In this document: positions 35,142-45,185 of the stretch, in pieces
Layout of the letters: the number at the start of each line of letters is the position of its first letter
Position numbering within the stretch: the stretch's first letter is position 1
Assembly: GCF_000740795.1 (NCBI RefSeq)
Contig: NZ_JGYG01000014.1
Span: 17,352 to 81,351 of the forward strand
Direction of reading: 5' to 3'
Origin: Haematobacter massiliensis
GTDB lineage: Bacteria > Pseudomonadota > Alphaproteobacteria > Rhodobacterales > Rhodobacteraceae
Length of the DNA: 64,000 nucleotides
The notes under the pieces: model-generated
Seen by the model: only the letters and a program-made list of their open reading frames with translations
The model's database searches: none
What the model was told of the DNA's origin: nothing
Position numbers and translations under genes: made by a program

Positions 35142-35558
35142 ATGATCCGCTATACGCTGAAATGCGACCGGGACCATGCCTTTGAAAGCTGGTTCCAGTC
35201 CGCGGGAGCCTTTGATGCGCTGGAGAAGGCCGGGCAACTCGCCTGCCCAAGCTGCGGGTCTTCCACTGTGAGCAAGGCGTTGATGGCCCCTGCCGTGAAG
35301 CCTGCGGAGCAGGAGGTTCGCCCGCTCACCCAGCAGACCGAGCAGGAAAAACTTCTGGCGGACGTCCGGCGGCATCTGGAGGAGAACTCCGAATACGTCG
35401 GCATGAACTTTGCGAGCGAGGCACGCGCCATCCATGAAGGTGACGCGCCCGATCGCGCCATCTATGGTGAGGCACGGGCGGACGAGGCCCGGAAACTGAT
35501 CGAAGATGGCGTTCCTGTGGCCCCCCTGCCCTTTCTGCCAACGCGTAAAGCCAACTGA
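35142..35558 (+). CDS. DUF1178 family protein
   Basis: A 138-residue protein with the DUF1178 pattern: N-terminal MIRYTLKCDRDHAFESWF, a CPSCGS zinc-ribbon-like half, a helical middle (LLADVRRHLEENSEYVGMNFASEARAIHEGDAPDRAIYGEA) and LIEDGVPVAPLPFLP at the end. Widespread in proteobacteria with unknown function. It often lies near a carbon-nitrogen hydrolase and glutaredoxin genes in other genomes; here it follows the dehydratase gene. The frame begins 18 codons earlier but the family starts at MIRY. Confidence 0.88.
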   Translation: MIRYTLKCDRDHAFESWFQSAGAFDALEKAGQLACPSCGSSTVSKALMAPAVKPAEQEVRPLTQQTEQEKLLADVRRHLEENSEYVGMNFASEARAIHEGDAPDRAIYGEARADEARKLIEDGVPVAPLPFLPTRKAN

Positions 35559-35964
35559 GGCCAGTCTGCACCTGACGGGATAACCTGCGGGCGCGGAGAC
35601 CAGCGACCAGCCAGAAATCACATTCGGGTCTCAGAAAGCTCGCCGTTGCGCCATTCGCTGGCCTTCGGCAACGCCCCTCCTGAGAAGACGTTCAAGACAG
35701 TCCCGGAGGCTACGTAGGCTTACCACACCGGGAAATCGGGCGCCGTCGGATGCGCGTGCCGGCTCTGCAGCGGATGACGGGTCTTCATGCCCGGCAAGCC
35801 GGGTAAGGCACACGGCGAAAGATATCCATGCAACTTTAGAGGGCCTTGCGGAATGTCAGGCGGAGCGCTGCGCACGCCACGCGCCCCGATGGTCCCTTGC
35901 CCTTGCTCCGCCGCTCACTTATGACCCCCGGCTGACGGGCGCGGGAAGACGAACGGGGGGCAGC
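35559..35964. other. Intergenic region before lysC
   Basis: About 405 bp with no supported gene, leader peptide or riboswitch consensus that I can recognise. It must contain the promoter of the lysC-ptsP pair. Confidence 0.5.
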
Positions 35965-37224
35965 ATGCCGCTTCTGGTGATGAAATTCGGGGGAACCTCG
36001 GTCGCGGATCTGGCGCGGATCAGGAATGCCGCCGAAAAGGTCAAGCGTGAGGTGGAGCGGGGCTATGACGTGATCGTCATCGTCTCCGCCATGTCGGGCA
36101 AGACCAACGAGCTGGTCGGCTGGGTGGAACAGACCTCCCCGCTGTTCGACGCGCGTGAATACGATGCGGTCGTCTCCTCGGGCGAGAACGTGACCGCAGG
36201 TCTCATGGCGCTGACCCTGCAGGAAATGGATGTGCCGGCGCGCTCCTGGCAGGGCTGGCAGGTGCCGATCAACACAACCTCGGCCCATTCCGCCGCACGG
36301 TTCGTGGACATTCCGCGCCGCAATATCGACCAGAAGTTCGCCGAAGGCATGAAGGTCGCCGTGGTGGCGGGCTTTCAGGGGCTGTCGCCCGAAGGGCGGA
36401 TCACCACGCTTGGCCGCGGCGGCTCCGACACGACCGCCGTCGCCTTTGCCGCGGCCTTCGACGCGGAGCGCTGCGACATCTATACGGACGTTGACGGGAT
36501 CTACACGACCGACCCCCGGATCACGTCCAAGGCGCGCAAGCTCGACAGGATCGCGTTCGAGGAGATGCTGGAACTGGCCTCGCTCGGCGCGAAGGTGCTC
36601 CAGACACGTTCGGTCGAACTGGCAATGCGTTACAAGGTGAAGCTGCGGGTACTCTCCAGCTTCGAGGATACTGACGAAAACTCCGGCACCCTGGTCTGCG
36701 ACGAGGAGGATATCATGGAATCGCAAGTCGTCTCTGGCGTGGCCTACAGCCGCGACGAAGCCAAGATCACCCTCTTCACCATCGAGGACCGCCCCGGCAT
36801 CGCCGCGGCGATCTTCGGCCCGCTGGCGGATGCGGGAGTGAATGTGGACATGATCGTCCAGAACATCTCTGAAAAGGACTATGACGAGGCGCATCCGGGC
36901 GCGGTCACCGACATGACCTTCTCCGTCCCGGTGAACCAGGTCGCGCGCGCGCGGAAGGCGATGGAGGATGCTCAGACGAGCAGCCTCATCAACTACGACG
37001 AACTCATCATCGACGATGAGGTGGCCAAGGTTTCCGTCGTCGGCATCGGGATGCGCAGCCATGCCGGCGTGGCAGCGAAGATGTTCGAGGCGCTGTCGGC
37101 GCATGGGGTGAACATCAAGGTGATCTCCACCTCCGAGATCAAGATTTCGGTGCTTATCGACCGGAAATACATGGAACTTGCGGTTCAGGCGCTGCATGAT
37201 GCCTTCGAGCTGGAAAAGGCCTGA
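35965..37224 (+). CDS. lysC: Aspartate kinase
   Basis: A 419-residue aspartokinase, first step of the lysine, threonine, methionine and diaminopimelate pathways. The kinase domain starts with LVMKFGGTSVADLARI and has GFQGLSPEGRITTLGRGGSDTTAVAFAAA and the aspartate-binding TDVDGIYTTDPR. Two C-terminal ACT domains (about 265-340 and 345-419, GVAYSRDEAKITLF and VAKVSVVGIGMRSHAGVAAKMFEAL) bind lysine or threonine for feedback control. Length is that of monofunctional class II enzymes. ptsP follows after 17 bp, a conserved pairing in Rhodobacteraceae. Confidence 0.95.
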   Translation: MPLLVMKFGGTSVADLARIRNAAEKVKREVERGYDVIVIVSAMSGKTNELVGWVEQTSPLFDAREYDAVVSSGENVTAGLMALTLQEMDVPARSWQGWQVPINTTSAHSAARFVDIPRRNIDQKFAEGMKVAVVAGFQGLSPEGRITTLGRGGSDTTAVAFAAAFDAERCDIYTDVDGIYTTDPRITSKARKLDRIAFEEMLELASLGAKVLQTRSVELAMRYKVKLRVLSSFEDTDENSGTLVCDEEDIMESQVVSGVAYSRDEAKITLFTIEDRPGIAAAIFGPLADAGVNVDMIVQNISEKDYDEAHPGAVTDMTFSVPVNQVARARKAMEDAQTSSLINYDELIIDDEVAKVSVVGIGMRSHAGVAAKMFEALSAHGVNIKVISTSEIKISVLIDRKYMELAVQALHDAFELEKA

Positions 37225-37241
37225 ACTGCGACCGGAGTGCG

Positions 37242-39488
37242 ATGCCCGACCTGAGCGAGAGTGATAGCCGCAAACTGCTGCGGCGCCTTCGCGATACCCT
37301 GGCGCTTCCCGCGGCGGGGCAGGAACGGCTGGATCGGGTGACGAGCCTCATTGCTTCCTCCCTCAAGACGGAGGTCTGCTCGATCTATCTCTTCCGGGAT
37401 GATGACACGCTGGAGCTTTGCGCCACGCAGGGCCTCCGCCCGGAAGCGGTTCATCAGACGCGGATGCGGCTTGGCGAAGGGCTTGTCGGCCGCGTCGCCA
37501 AGACGGGCAAGTTCATCAACACCGCCAATGCGCCCGCCCAGAAGGGCTTCCGCTACATGCCCGAGACGGGGGAGGAAATCTACTCCTCCTTCCTCGGTGT
37601 GCCGCTGCAGCGGCTGGGCGACCGGCTGGGCGTTCTGGTCGTGCAGTCGAAACGCGCGCGCGAATTCTCGGAGGACGAGCTTTACGCGCTCGAAGTCGTC
37701 GCCATGGTGCTGGCGGAGATGTCTGAACTCGGTGCCTTCACCGGCGAGGGGGAAGCGCTGCAGGCCCCTCATCAGGGGCCGGAGGTATTCCGCGGCGCCA
37801 CCGGGCAGGAGGGCGCGGCGGAGGGGCGGGTCTGGCTCCATGAACCGCGTGTGGTCATCACGAACCCCGTCAATGACGATCCCCGCCGCGAGAAGGCACG
37901 TCTGCGCGCCGGAGTGGAGCGGCTGTCCGCCGATGTGGACAGGATGATGCAGGCCATCGGCGCGGCGGACAAGGAACAGCAACAGGTGCTGGAAGCATAT
38001 CGCCTGTTTGCAAATTCCCGCGGCTGGCGGCGGCGGATGGAGGAGGATATCGACCGTGGCCTTTCTGCGGAGGCGGCGGTGGAAAAGGAGCAGTCCACGA
38101 TCCGCGCCCGGCTTCAGCAGTCGCAGGATCAATATCTTCGGGAACGTCTCGACGATATCAACGACCTTTCGAACCGGCTGTTGCGCATCCTGACCGGACA
38201 GGGACAGGAAACCGGGGCGGAGATGCCGGAAAATCCGGTGCTGGTCGCGCGCAACATCGGGCCTGGCGAGCTTCTGGAATATGATCGGAAGTTGAAGGCA
38301 GTCGTCCTGGAGGAAGGCTCCGTCGGCAGCCATGCCGCCATTGTCGCGCGGGCTTGGGGCATCCCGCTCGTCATCCGCGCGGAGGGCATCGTCACGGAGG
38401 CGCTGAACGGCGACCAGATCCTCGTGGATGGCGACTCGGGCGTGGTCCATCTCCGCCCGGAGGAGACGATCGCCGCCGCCTTCCGTGACAAGATCGCCAT
38501 GCAGGCAAAGGCGCTCGAACGCTACGCCGACCTGCGCCCCCTGCCCGCGCTCACCAAGGACGGCAGGCGGATCGCGCTGCACATGAATGCGGGGTTGATG
38601 GCCGACCTGCCATCCCTCACCCATTCCGGCGCCGAGGGAGTGGGCCTGTTCCGCACTGAGCTGCAGTTCCTGATCCGCAGCCACGTCCCGGGACGGGAGG
38701 AGTTGGCGCGCCTCTACTCCCGCGTGATGGATGCGTCGAAGGGCAAGCGCGTGGTGTTCCGCACGCTCGACATCGGGTCGGACAAGGTACTGCCCTACAT
38801 GAAGCCGCAGGACGAGCCGAACCCCGCGCTCGGCTGGCGCGCGATCCGCGTCGGGCTGGACAAGCCAGGTGTGCTTCGGATGCAGTTGCAGGCGCTGATC
38901 CGCGCGGCTGCGGGTCGCCCGCTCAGCATCATGTTCCCCTTCATTGCCGATCCGCGCGAATTCTACGAAGCGCGCGAGGTTCTGATGCGGGAGATGGCGC
39001 GAGAGGCGCGGCTGAACCGCGTCCTGCCCGCGAGGCTCGAAGTCGGCGCGATGCTGGAGACACCGAGCCTTGCCTTTGCGCCCCGTCAGTTCTTCGAGCA
39101 GGTGGATTTCCTGTCCATCGGCGGCAACGACCTGAAGCAGTTCTTCTTCGCGGCCGACCGCGAGAATGAGAGGGTGCGTCGTCGATATGACACGCTCTCC
39201 AGCGAGTTCCTGGGTTTCATCGCCCGGATCGTGGAGCGCTGCCGGGAGGTCGGCACCCCACTGTCCTTCTGCGGAGAGGACGCGGGGCGGCCGGTGGAGG
39301 CGGCATGCCTTGCCGCCATGGGTTTGGACATGCTGTCCATGCGCCCCGCCTCCATCGGGCCGGTGAAGCATCTGCTGCGCCGCACCAATCTCACCAATCT
39401 CGCCGGTGTAATCGCCGGTGCGCAGGCGGAGGGCGCGCAAAGCGTGCGCCCGATGGTGATGACCTATCTCGCCGGTCTGAAGGATTAG
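37242..39488 (+). CDS. ptsP: Nitrogen phosphotransferase Enzyme I (EI-Ntr)
   Basis: A 748-residue protein: N-terminal GAF domain (about 20-165) that senses glutamine or other metabolites, then the PTS Enzyme I part. The phospho-accepting histidine is H364 in GSVGSHAAIVARAWGIP. The PEP-binding barrel follows with GVGLFRTELQFL, VVFRTLDIGSDK and the SIGGNDLKQFFF/CGEDAGRP blocks. EI-Ntr starts the regulatory phosphorelay to NPr (PtsO) and EIIA-Ntr (PtsN), which controls potassium uptake, nitrogen response and polyhydroxyalkanoate metabolism. It is co-transcribed with lysC. Confidence 0.95.
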   Translation: MPDLSESDSRKLLRRLRDTLALPAAGQERLDRVTSLIASSLKTEVCSIYLFRDDDTLELCATQGLRPEAVHQTRMRLGEGLVGRVAKTGKFINTANAPAQKGFRYMPETGEEIYSSFLGVPLQRLGDRLGVLVVQSKRAREFSEDELYALEVVAMVLAEMSELGAFTGEGEALQAPHQGPEVFRGATGQEGAAEGRVWLHEPRVVITNPVNDDPRREKARLRAGVERLSADVDRMMQAIGAADKEQQQVLEAYRLFANSRGWRRRMEEDIDRGLSAEAAVEKEQSTIRARLQQSQDQYLRERLDDINDLSNRLLRILTGQGQETGAEMPENPVLVARNIGPGELLEYDRKLKAVVLEEGSVGSHAAIVARAWGIPLVIRAEGIVTEALNGDQILVDGDSGVVHLRPEETIAAAFRDKIAMQAKALERYADLRPLPALTKDGRRIALHMNAGLMADLPSLTHSGAEGVGLFRTELQFLIRSHVPGREELARLYSRVMDASKGKRVVFRTLDIGSDKVLPYMKPQDEPNPALGWRAIRVGLDKPGVLRMQLQALIRAAAGRPLSIMFPFIADPREFYEAREVLMREMAREARLNRVLPARLEVGAMLETPSLAFAPRQFFEQVDFLSIGGNDLKQFFFAADRENERVRRRYDTLSSEFLGFIARIVERCREVGTPLSFCGEDAGRPVEAACLAAMGLDMLSMRPASIGPVKHLLRRTNLTNLAGVIAGAQAEGAQSVRPMVMTYLAGLKD

Positions 39489-39628
39489 CAGGCCGCCCGG
39501 TCATCACCTTGACAGTGCGGTGCCGTTGGCGATTTCGCCCCCGTAGGTGAAACGGCTCCGAACAACCCTCGTCGGGTTATCCGGTAACGATGCCCTGTTA
39601 TCCAGCAGCCAAATCGCCCGGCGGCTTG

Positions 39629-40441
39629 TCAGGAAAGCCGCTTCGGCTCCATCGCAGCGGCGAAGGCAGCGGCGACCGCCACCGGATCGTGGTCCCGGGC
39701 AAGGCGTTTCAGCCCGAAGCGGACCCGGGCCATCTCCTGATAATAGCCGACAAAGGCAAAATTGATCGAAGCTCCCGCCGCAGCGCCGATCAGCGGCACG
39801 CTCTGCGCCGCGATTTTCTGGCCCAGCACCACGGAGAAGGGGGCAGCTGCGCTGGCGATAAGGCGCTGCATCGTCGGGCCGGTAATGGTGAAGCGCGCCG
39901 TGAGAAAGGCCGTGTTCACCCCGTCATCAAGCTTCAGCGGCCCGCCGCTGGCAAATACCTGCAGGCAGTCAAACAGCGTGCGTTCATCGCTCGGATCGAA
40001 GCCGTTATCTGCCGCGATCCGCTGCAGGCCCCGAAAGATCATGGTGATGGTGACGGGCAGCTCCACGATGGAGGTGCCGATCCCCCCCATGCCGCCCACC
40101 GCGCCAGAGAGGGTCGCGACCGCCCGATGCGCCCCCGGTCCGAGCGGACCCTTTCCGCCGCCGGTGCGCACGGCCAGCCTGTAGGCGCGTTCCAAGCCGT
40201 TGCGGGTGACCTTCTCGATACGGTCCTTCACCCCGTCTGGCAAGCGCTCCAGCCCGTTCTCCACCACCCCGCCAGCCGCGTTGACGAGGCTCAGCAGAAG
40301 CGAACCCGCCTCCTTCTGGCGGCGCGCCAGTGCCTCGATCTCAGCTTTTACGTGGGGGGGGAGGTCATGGCTCCGCTCGCCCGGAAGCTCGTCCACGGGC
40401 GGAGCAGATTTCACGGAGTCGTCGTCGCGCGCATGTGTCAT
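39629..40441 (-). CDS. EcsC-family protein
   Basis: A protein of about 270 residues matching the EcsC family: charged N-terminal segment, helical LARRQKEAGSLLLSLVNAAGG, a Gly-rich middle (AVATLSGAVGGMGGIGTSIVELPVTITMIFRGLQRIAADNGFD), and a hydrophobic Gly/Ala-rich C-terminal part (IGAAAGASINFAFVGYYQEMARVRFGLKRLA). EcsC proteins are peripheral or membrane-associated; in Bacillus the Ecs locus affects secretion. Function is unknown here. The start at 40441 is preferred over one 12 codons upstream, but neither has a strong site. Confidence 0.8.
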   Translation of the reverse strand: MTHARDDDSVKSAPPVDELPGERSHDLPPHVKAEIEALARRQKEAGSLLLSLVNAAGGVVENGLERLPDGVKDRIEKVTRNGLERAYRLAVRTGGGKGPLGPGAHRAVATLSGAVGGMGGIGTSIVELPVTITMIFRGLQRIAADNGFDPSDERTLFDCLQVFASGGPLKLDDGVNTAFLTARFTITGPTMQRLIASAAAPFSVVLGQKIAAQSVPLIGAAAGASINFAFVGYYQEMARVRFGLKRLARDHDPVAVAAAFAAAMEPKRLS

Positions 40442-40484
40442 GGCTGGGAATCTGGCCCGCCACAGCACCGCTTTCAAGGGCCGA

Positions 40485-40988
40485 TCACTCGGGAATCACC
40501 ACGCCCTCATGCCGCGTGACTTCTCCGCCGACGCTGCTCCAACCACCGGGCGCCAGCTCAAAGCCCAGTACTCGTTCCGGATTGGTCGGCGGCGGCATCA
40601 CCACATCGGCGCGGCGGGAGAAACCGAAACGGCGGTAGTAGGGCGCATCCCCCACCAGCAGAATGCGGCTCCAGCCCATGCGGCGTGCCTCGCCCATGCT
40701 CTCGCGCATCAGCAAGCCGCCCAGCCCCTCCGATTGCCGCGTGGGATGGACGGCGACAGGGCCAAGCAGCAGCGTCGACCGCCCGCCCACCAGCACCGGC
40801 CAGTAGCGGATGGCGGCCGAGACGTTCTCCACCTCATCCCGCAGGAGCAGGCAAAGCGGCGCCACCGGCTGAACCCCATCGCGCAGCCGGTAGGAGGACA
40901 GCGCCGTCCGCCCCGGCGCGAAGCAAAGGTCATAGAGCGCCTCCACCTCCCACAAGTCGTCGGGGGTTTCCTCCGTCAGCCTGAACAT
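40485..40988 (-). CDS. GNAT-family N-acetyltransferase
   Basis: A 167-residue GCN5-related acetyltransferase of the YhbS type. The acetyl-CoA-binding stretch reads LLLGPVAVHPTRQSEGLGGLLMRESMGEARRMGW, followed by ILLVGDAPYYRRFGFSR. The substrate is unknown. The frame is open 28 codons further upstream, but the family begins around MFRLTEETPDD, so I start at 40988. It is upstream of the EcsC-like gene in the same orientation and divergent from the flavin reductase gene. Confidence 0.85.
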   Translation of the reverse strand: MFRLTEETPDDLWEVEALYDLCFAPGRTALSSYRLRDGVQPVAPLCLLLRDEVENVSAAIRYWPVLVGGRSTLLLGPVAVHPTRQSEGLGGLLMRESMGEARRMGWSRILLVGDAPYYRRFGFSRRADVVMPPPTNPERVLGFELAPGGWSSVGGEVTRHEGVVIPE

Positions 40989-41082
40989 GCGCGCTGCCCC
41001 TTCCCGCCGCCCGTCGCTTTCGGGCTGGCAATCGTTTTCCGACGCTCTAGGAAGGATCCACGCTGAACGCAACGGAGACTCT

Positions 41083-41691
41083 ATGTTCTATACCCCCGCC
41101 GAAGGCCATGGCCTGCCGCATAATCCGTTGAACGCCATTGTCACGCCGCGTCCCATCGGCTGGATTTCCACCCGTAGTGCGGATGGGTCGGAGAATCTGG
41201 CGCCTTATTCGTTCTTCAACCTCGTGGCCTATGTCCCCCCGCAGGTCATGTTCGCCTCCACCGGCCGCAAGCCCGACCGGGAGGAGGGCAAGGATACGTT
41301 GTCCAACATCCGCGAAACCGGTGTCTTTTGTGTGAACATCACCGGCGAGGCGCATCTCGACGCCGTCAGCGCCTCCTCCGCCGCCTTCGGGCGCGAGGTG
41401 GACGAGTTCGAGGCAACCGGCGTGGCGCGGGAGGATTGCGTGACGATCCCCTGCTCCCGCGTGGTCGGCACGCCCGCGACGCTGGAATGCCGGATGACGG
41501 AAATCGTCACGCTCCGCGGCCAGAACAACTTTCTTGTTCTGGGAGAGGTGACGGGCATTCACCTGAACGACGCCTGCCTGATCGAGGGTCGTTTCTCGCC
41601 CGAGGTGTTCCAACCCCTCGCCCGCATGGGCTATCGCGACTATGCCGTGGTACGGGACGTGTTCGAGAAGCTTCGCCCCGGCGAGAGCTGA
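41083..41691 (+). CDS. Flavin reductase-like FMN-binding protein
   Basis: A 202-residue protein of the flavin reductase-like (DIM6/NTAB) split-barrel family: N-terminal LNAIVTPRPIGWISTRSADG, the FMN-binding APYSFFNLVAYVPPQVMFAS, and DTLSNIRETGVFCVNIT. Members reduce FMN for two-component monooxygenases or bind flavin in unknown reactions. No partner monooxygenase is nearby. The ATG at 41083 follows a purine-rich stretch (ACGGAGACTCT). Confidence 0.85.
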   Translation: MFYTPAEGHGLPHNPLNAIVTPRPIGWISTRSADGSENLAPYSFFNLVAYVPPQVMFASTGRKPDREEGKDTLSNIRETGVFCVNITGEAHLDAVSASSAAFGREVDEFEATGVAREDCVTIPCSRVVGTPATLECRMTEIVTLRGQNNFLVLGEVTGIHLNDACLIEGRFSPEVFQPLARMGYRDYAVVRDVFEKLRPGES

Positions 41692-41760
41692 AAAGAGCGG
41701 ACAGGCGGCAGCACTGATCCGGGCTTGCACAGCTGCCCGGCATCAGTCTTTCTGTCGCGC

Positions 41761-42408
41761 ATGGACGGCGCTTACGAATCCCTCCCGCATTTTCAGCTTG
41801 AACTTCGCCTCATCGCGCAGGGCGTCCTGCGTGTGGCGGGGGTGGATGAGGTCGGGCGCGGTCCGCTCTGCGGGCCAGTGACGGCCGCCGCGGTGCGCCT
41901 CCGGCCCGATTGCATTCCTCCGGGGCTGAACGACTCGAAGAAGTTGACGCGCGAGAAGCGGGAGGACCTGGCCCTCCGCATCATCGACTGCGCCGAGGTG
42001 GCGATTGCCCACGCGACGGTGGAGGAGATCGACACCCATAACATCCTCCGCGCCAGCCATATCGCGATGTGCCGCGCCCTGGCAGCCTTGCCGGGCGGCT
42101 GCGATCACGCCCTGATCGACGGCAACATGCTGCCCCGCGACCTTGCCATCCGGGCAGAGGCGGTCATCGGGGGCGATGCGATATCGCTCTCCATCGCCGC
42201 CGCATCCATCGTCGCGAAGGTGGAGCGGGACAGGATCATGGTGGATTTGGCGCAACAGCATCCGGGCTATGGATGGGAAAGAAACGCCGGATACTCCACC
42301 GCCGCACATCTGGAGGCGCTCCGGACACTGGGGCCGACCCCACATCATCGGCGTTCCTTCCGGCCCGTCCACAACATCCTGTATCAAGACCTTTCAGCAA
42401 CGCCTTGA
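41761..42408 (+). CDS. rnhB: Ribonuclease HII
   Basis: A 215-residue RNase HII, which removes ribonucleotides and RNA from RNA-DNA hybrids during replication and repair. The catalytic acids lie in VDEVGRG (D29, E30) and in ALIDGNMLP, with the family blocks LNDSKKLTREKRE, SLSIAAASIVAKVERDR and the C-terminal HHRRSFRPV. It lies directly upstream of ccrM, as in Caulobacter and many Rhodobacterales, and its stop codon overlaps the first of the GANTC sites in the ccrM promoter region. Confidence 0.93.
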   Translation: MDGAYESLPHFQLELRLIAQGVLRVAGVDEVGRGPLCGPVTAAAVRLRPDCIPPGLNDSKKLTREKREDLALRIIDCAEVAIAHATVEEIDTHNILRASHIAMCRALAALPGGCDHALIDGNMLPRDLAIRAEAVIGGDAISLSIAAASIVAKVERDRIMVDLAQQHPGYGWERNAGYSTAAHLEALRTLGPTPHHRRSFRPVHNILYQDLSATP

Positions 42409-42442
42409 CTCAATAAACAAATTGACGGCGATTCGCTGATTC
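42407..42442 (+). promoter_or_regulatory. Cluster of three GANTC sites upstream of ccrM
   Basis: GACTC at 42407-42411, GATTC at 42430-42434 and GATTC at 42438-42442 lie within 36 bp, 59-94 bp before the ccrM start. GANTC is the target of CcrM itself. In Caulobacter methylation of GANTC in the ccrM promoter silences it, so auto-regulation is the natural reading. Confidence 0.55.
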
Positions 42443-42458
42443 GCCATTTTTTGCCTAA

Positions 42459-43607
<1,149 letters not shown>

Positions 43608-43661
43608 CCCCCGCCCCCTGTCGCCAGCGCCGCCGGCGGACCGATCGCCGCAGCACAACTC

Positions 43662-43692
43662 CCCCGCCATGCTGCCATGGCGGGGTCTTTTC
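43662..43692 (+). terminator. Rho-independent terminator after ccrM
   Basis: A perfect 10-bp stem CCCCGCCATG (43662-43671) with CATGGCGGGG (43676-43685), CTGC loop, followed by TCTTTTC. It is 55 bp past the ccrM stop and upstream of the DUF2218 gene. Confidence 0.85.
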
Positions 43693-43746
43693 ATTGGCCT
43701 CTCGCCTTCCCATGTCTGAACTCTCACCGGTCGGGAGAGATGAGCC

Positions 43747-44046
43747 ATGTTCACCGCAACAACGCATTTCAGCCTGCCGCGCGCCGCGGAACATCTGCCG
43801 GAAATCGCCATGCTGTTCGCTGGAGCCGGAGAGGTCAGCCATGACCGCAACCGCGCCGATGCCCTGATGCCTTTCGGACGGCTCACCTTCTGCGCCGTTG
43901 CAGCGGGGCTGGATGTCACGCTCGTCGCGCCGGATCCGCGCGCGCTGGCGCAGGGGCGGAAGATGGTGGAACATCACCTGCGCCGGGTTGTCTTCCCGCT
44001 CCGCTTCGAAGGGCTTGCCTGGACCTCGCCCGTGGCGCTGGCCTGA
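43747..44046 (+). CDS. DUF2218 family protein
   Basis: A 99-residue protein with the DUF2218 layout: N-terminal strand with T at ATTHFSLPRAAEHLPEIAMLF, the FGRLTFCAVAAGLDVTLVAPD core and the C-terminal MVEHHLRRVVFPLRFEGLAW. The family is often found near iron/siderophore genes, but no such context exists here, and the function is unknown. A GGGAGAG site precedes the ATG. Its 3' end overlaps the end of the convergent mutY gene by 73 bp. Confidence 0.75.
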   Translation: MFTATTHFSLPRAAEHLPEIAMLFAGAGEVSHDRNRADALMPFGRLTFCAVAAGLDVTLVAPDPRALAQGRKMVEHHLRRVVFPLRFEGLAWTSPVALA

Positions 44047-45095
44047 TCCGCACGGACGAGGTCATAGGCCTTGCGCATCACCGTTGGCAGATGCGCGGGG
44101 CTGAGCATCATGAAGCACCCCTGAGTCGGCGCTGCAGTCTCCGGCAACTCCGCCACACGGAGGGCGAGGCGCAGGTGGAAATGCGTGAACGTATGCAGCA
44201 CCTCTCCCCCCGGATCGCGCCACTCTGCTGCGACCGGGGGGGCCTCCTCCGGCGCCTCCACCGTCCAGTCCGTGCCCGGAAAGCCCAGCATCCCGCCCAG
44301 CAGCCCGCTTTCCGGCCGGGTCTCCAGAAGCCATGCGCCATCCGCGCGCCGCGCGAGATACAGGATGCCGCGCCGCACCGGCTTCGCCGCCTTCGGCAGC
44401 TTGCGCGGCAGCTCTGCCTGCACCCCCTCCGCACGGGCGATGCATGGATCCCGCCATGGACAGATGCCGCAAGCGGGGCTTCTTGGCGTGCAGATGGTGG
44501 CGCCCAGATCCATCACCGCCTGTGCATAATCGCCCGGCCGCTGGGCCGGGGTAAGCCGCGCGGCCAGCGCTGTCAGCTCCGGCTTGGCGAGGGGGAGCGG
44601 CGTCTCCACCCGGAAGAGCCGTGCGATCACCCGCTCCACATTGCCATCCACCACCACCTCCGGGGCATCAAAGGCGATGGAGGCCACAGCGGCAGCGGTG
44701 TAAGGACCGACACCCGGCAGCGTCAGCAGACCCTCCCGCGTGGCGGGGAAGCGTCCGCCATGCTCCGCCACGACGGCCCGTGCACCCTTCAGCAGGTTCC
44801 GGGCGCGGGCGTAGTAGCCAAGCCCCGCCCATTCCGCCATCACCGCCGCATCCTCAGCCGCCGCAAGCGCAGCAACATCCGGCCAGCGCTCTGTGAACCG
44901 CCGAAAGTAGTCGCGCACGGCAACCACTGTCGTTTGCTGGAGCATCACCTCCGACAGCCAGATGCGATAGGGATCAGGCCGAACGCCAGCCTTCCGCTCC
45001 GCCGGTCCGATCCGCCAGGGCATGACGCGGGCGTGGCGATCATACCACTCCAGAAGCGCCGCGGAGAAATCGGCCGATGTCCAGTCCTGTCTCAA
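43974..45095 (-). CDS. mutY: A/G-specific adenine glycosylase
   Basis: MutY removes adenine mispaired with 8-oxoguanine. The protein of about 373 residues has the helix-hairpin-helix (LLTLPGVGPYTAAAVASIAFD), the QQT motif (SEVMLQQTTVVAV), the [4Fe-4S] pattern C-x6-C-x2-C-x5-C (CTPRSPACGICPWRDPC) and a C-terminal NUDIX-like 8-oxoG recognition domain. There is no ATG near the expected N-terminus. The family starts about at RQDWTSADFSAALLEWYDRHARVMPWR, so a TTG at 45093-45095 (or 45102-45104) is the likely start; an extended open frame continues far upstream without similarity. It is divergent from the DUF721 gene. Confidence 0.88.
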   Translation of the reverse strand: MRQDWTSADFSAALLEWYDRHARVMPWRIGPAERKAGVRPDPYRIWLSEVMLQQTTVVAVRDYFRRFTERWPDVAALAAAEDAAVMAEWAGLGYYARARNLLKGARAVVAEHGGRFPATREGLLTLPGVGPYTAAAVASIAFDAPEVVVDGNVERVIARLFRVETPLPLAKPELTALAARLTPAQRPGDYAQAVMDLGATICTPRSPACGICPWRDPCIARAEGVQAELPRKLPKAAKPVRRGILYLARRADGAWLLETRPESGLLGGMLGFPGTDWTVEAPEEAPPVAAEWRDPGGEVLHTFTHFHLRLALRVAELPETAAPTQGCFMMLSPAHLPTVMRKAYDLVRADQASATGEVQASPSKRSGKTTRRR

Positions 45096-45185
45096 GTCAA
45101 GCAAAATTCCGTCAACTCCGATCGCTTCCACTGGTGCGTCGCTGGTTCGCTGCCTTAGAATAGGGTCTGGATCCGGAAAACAAAG

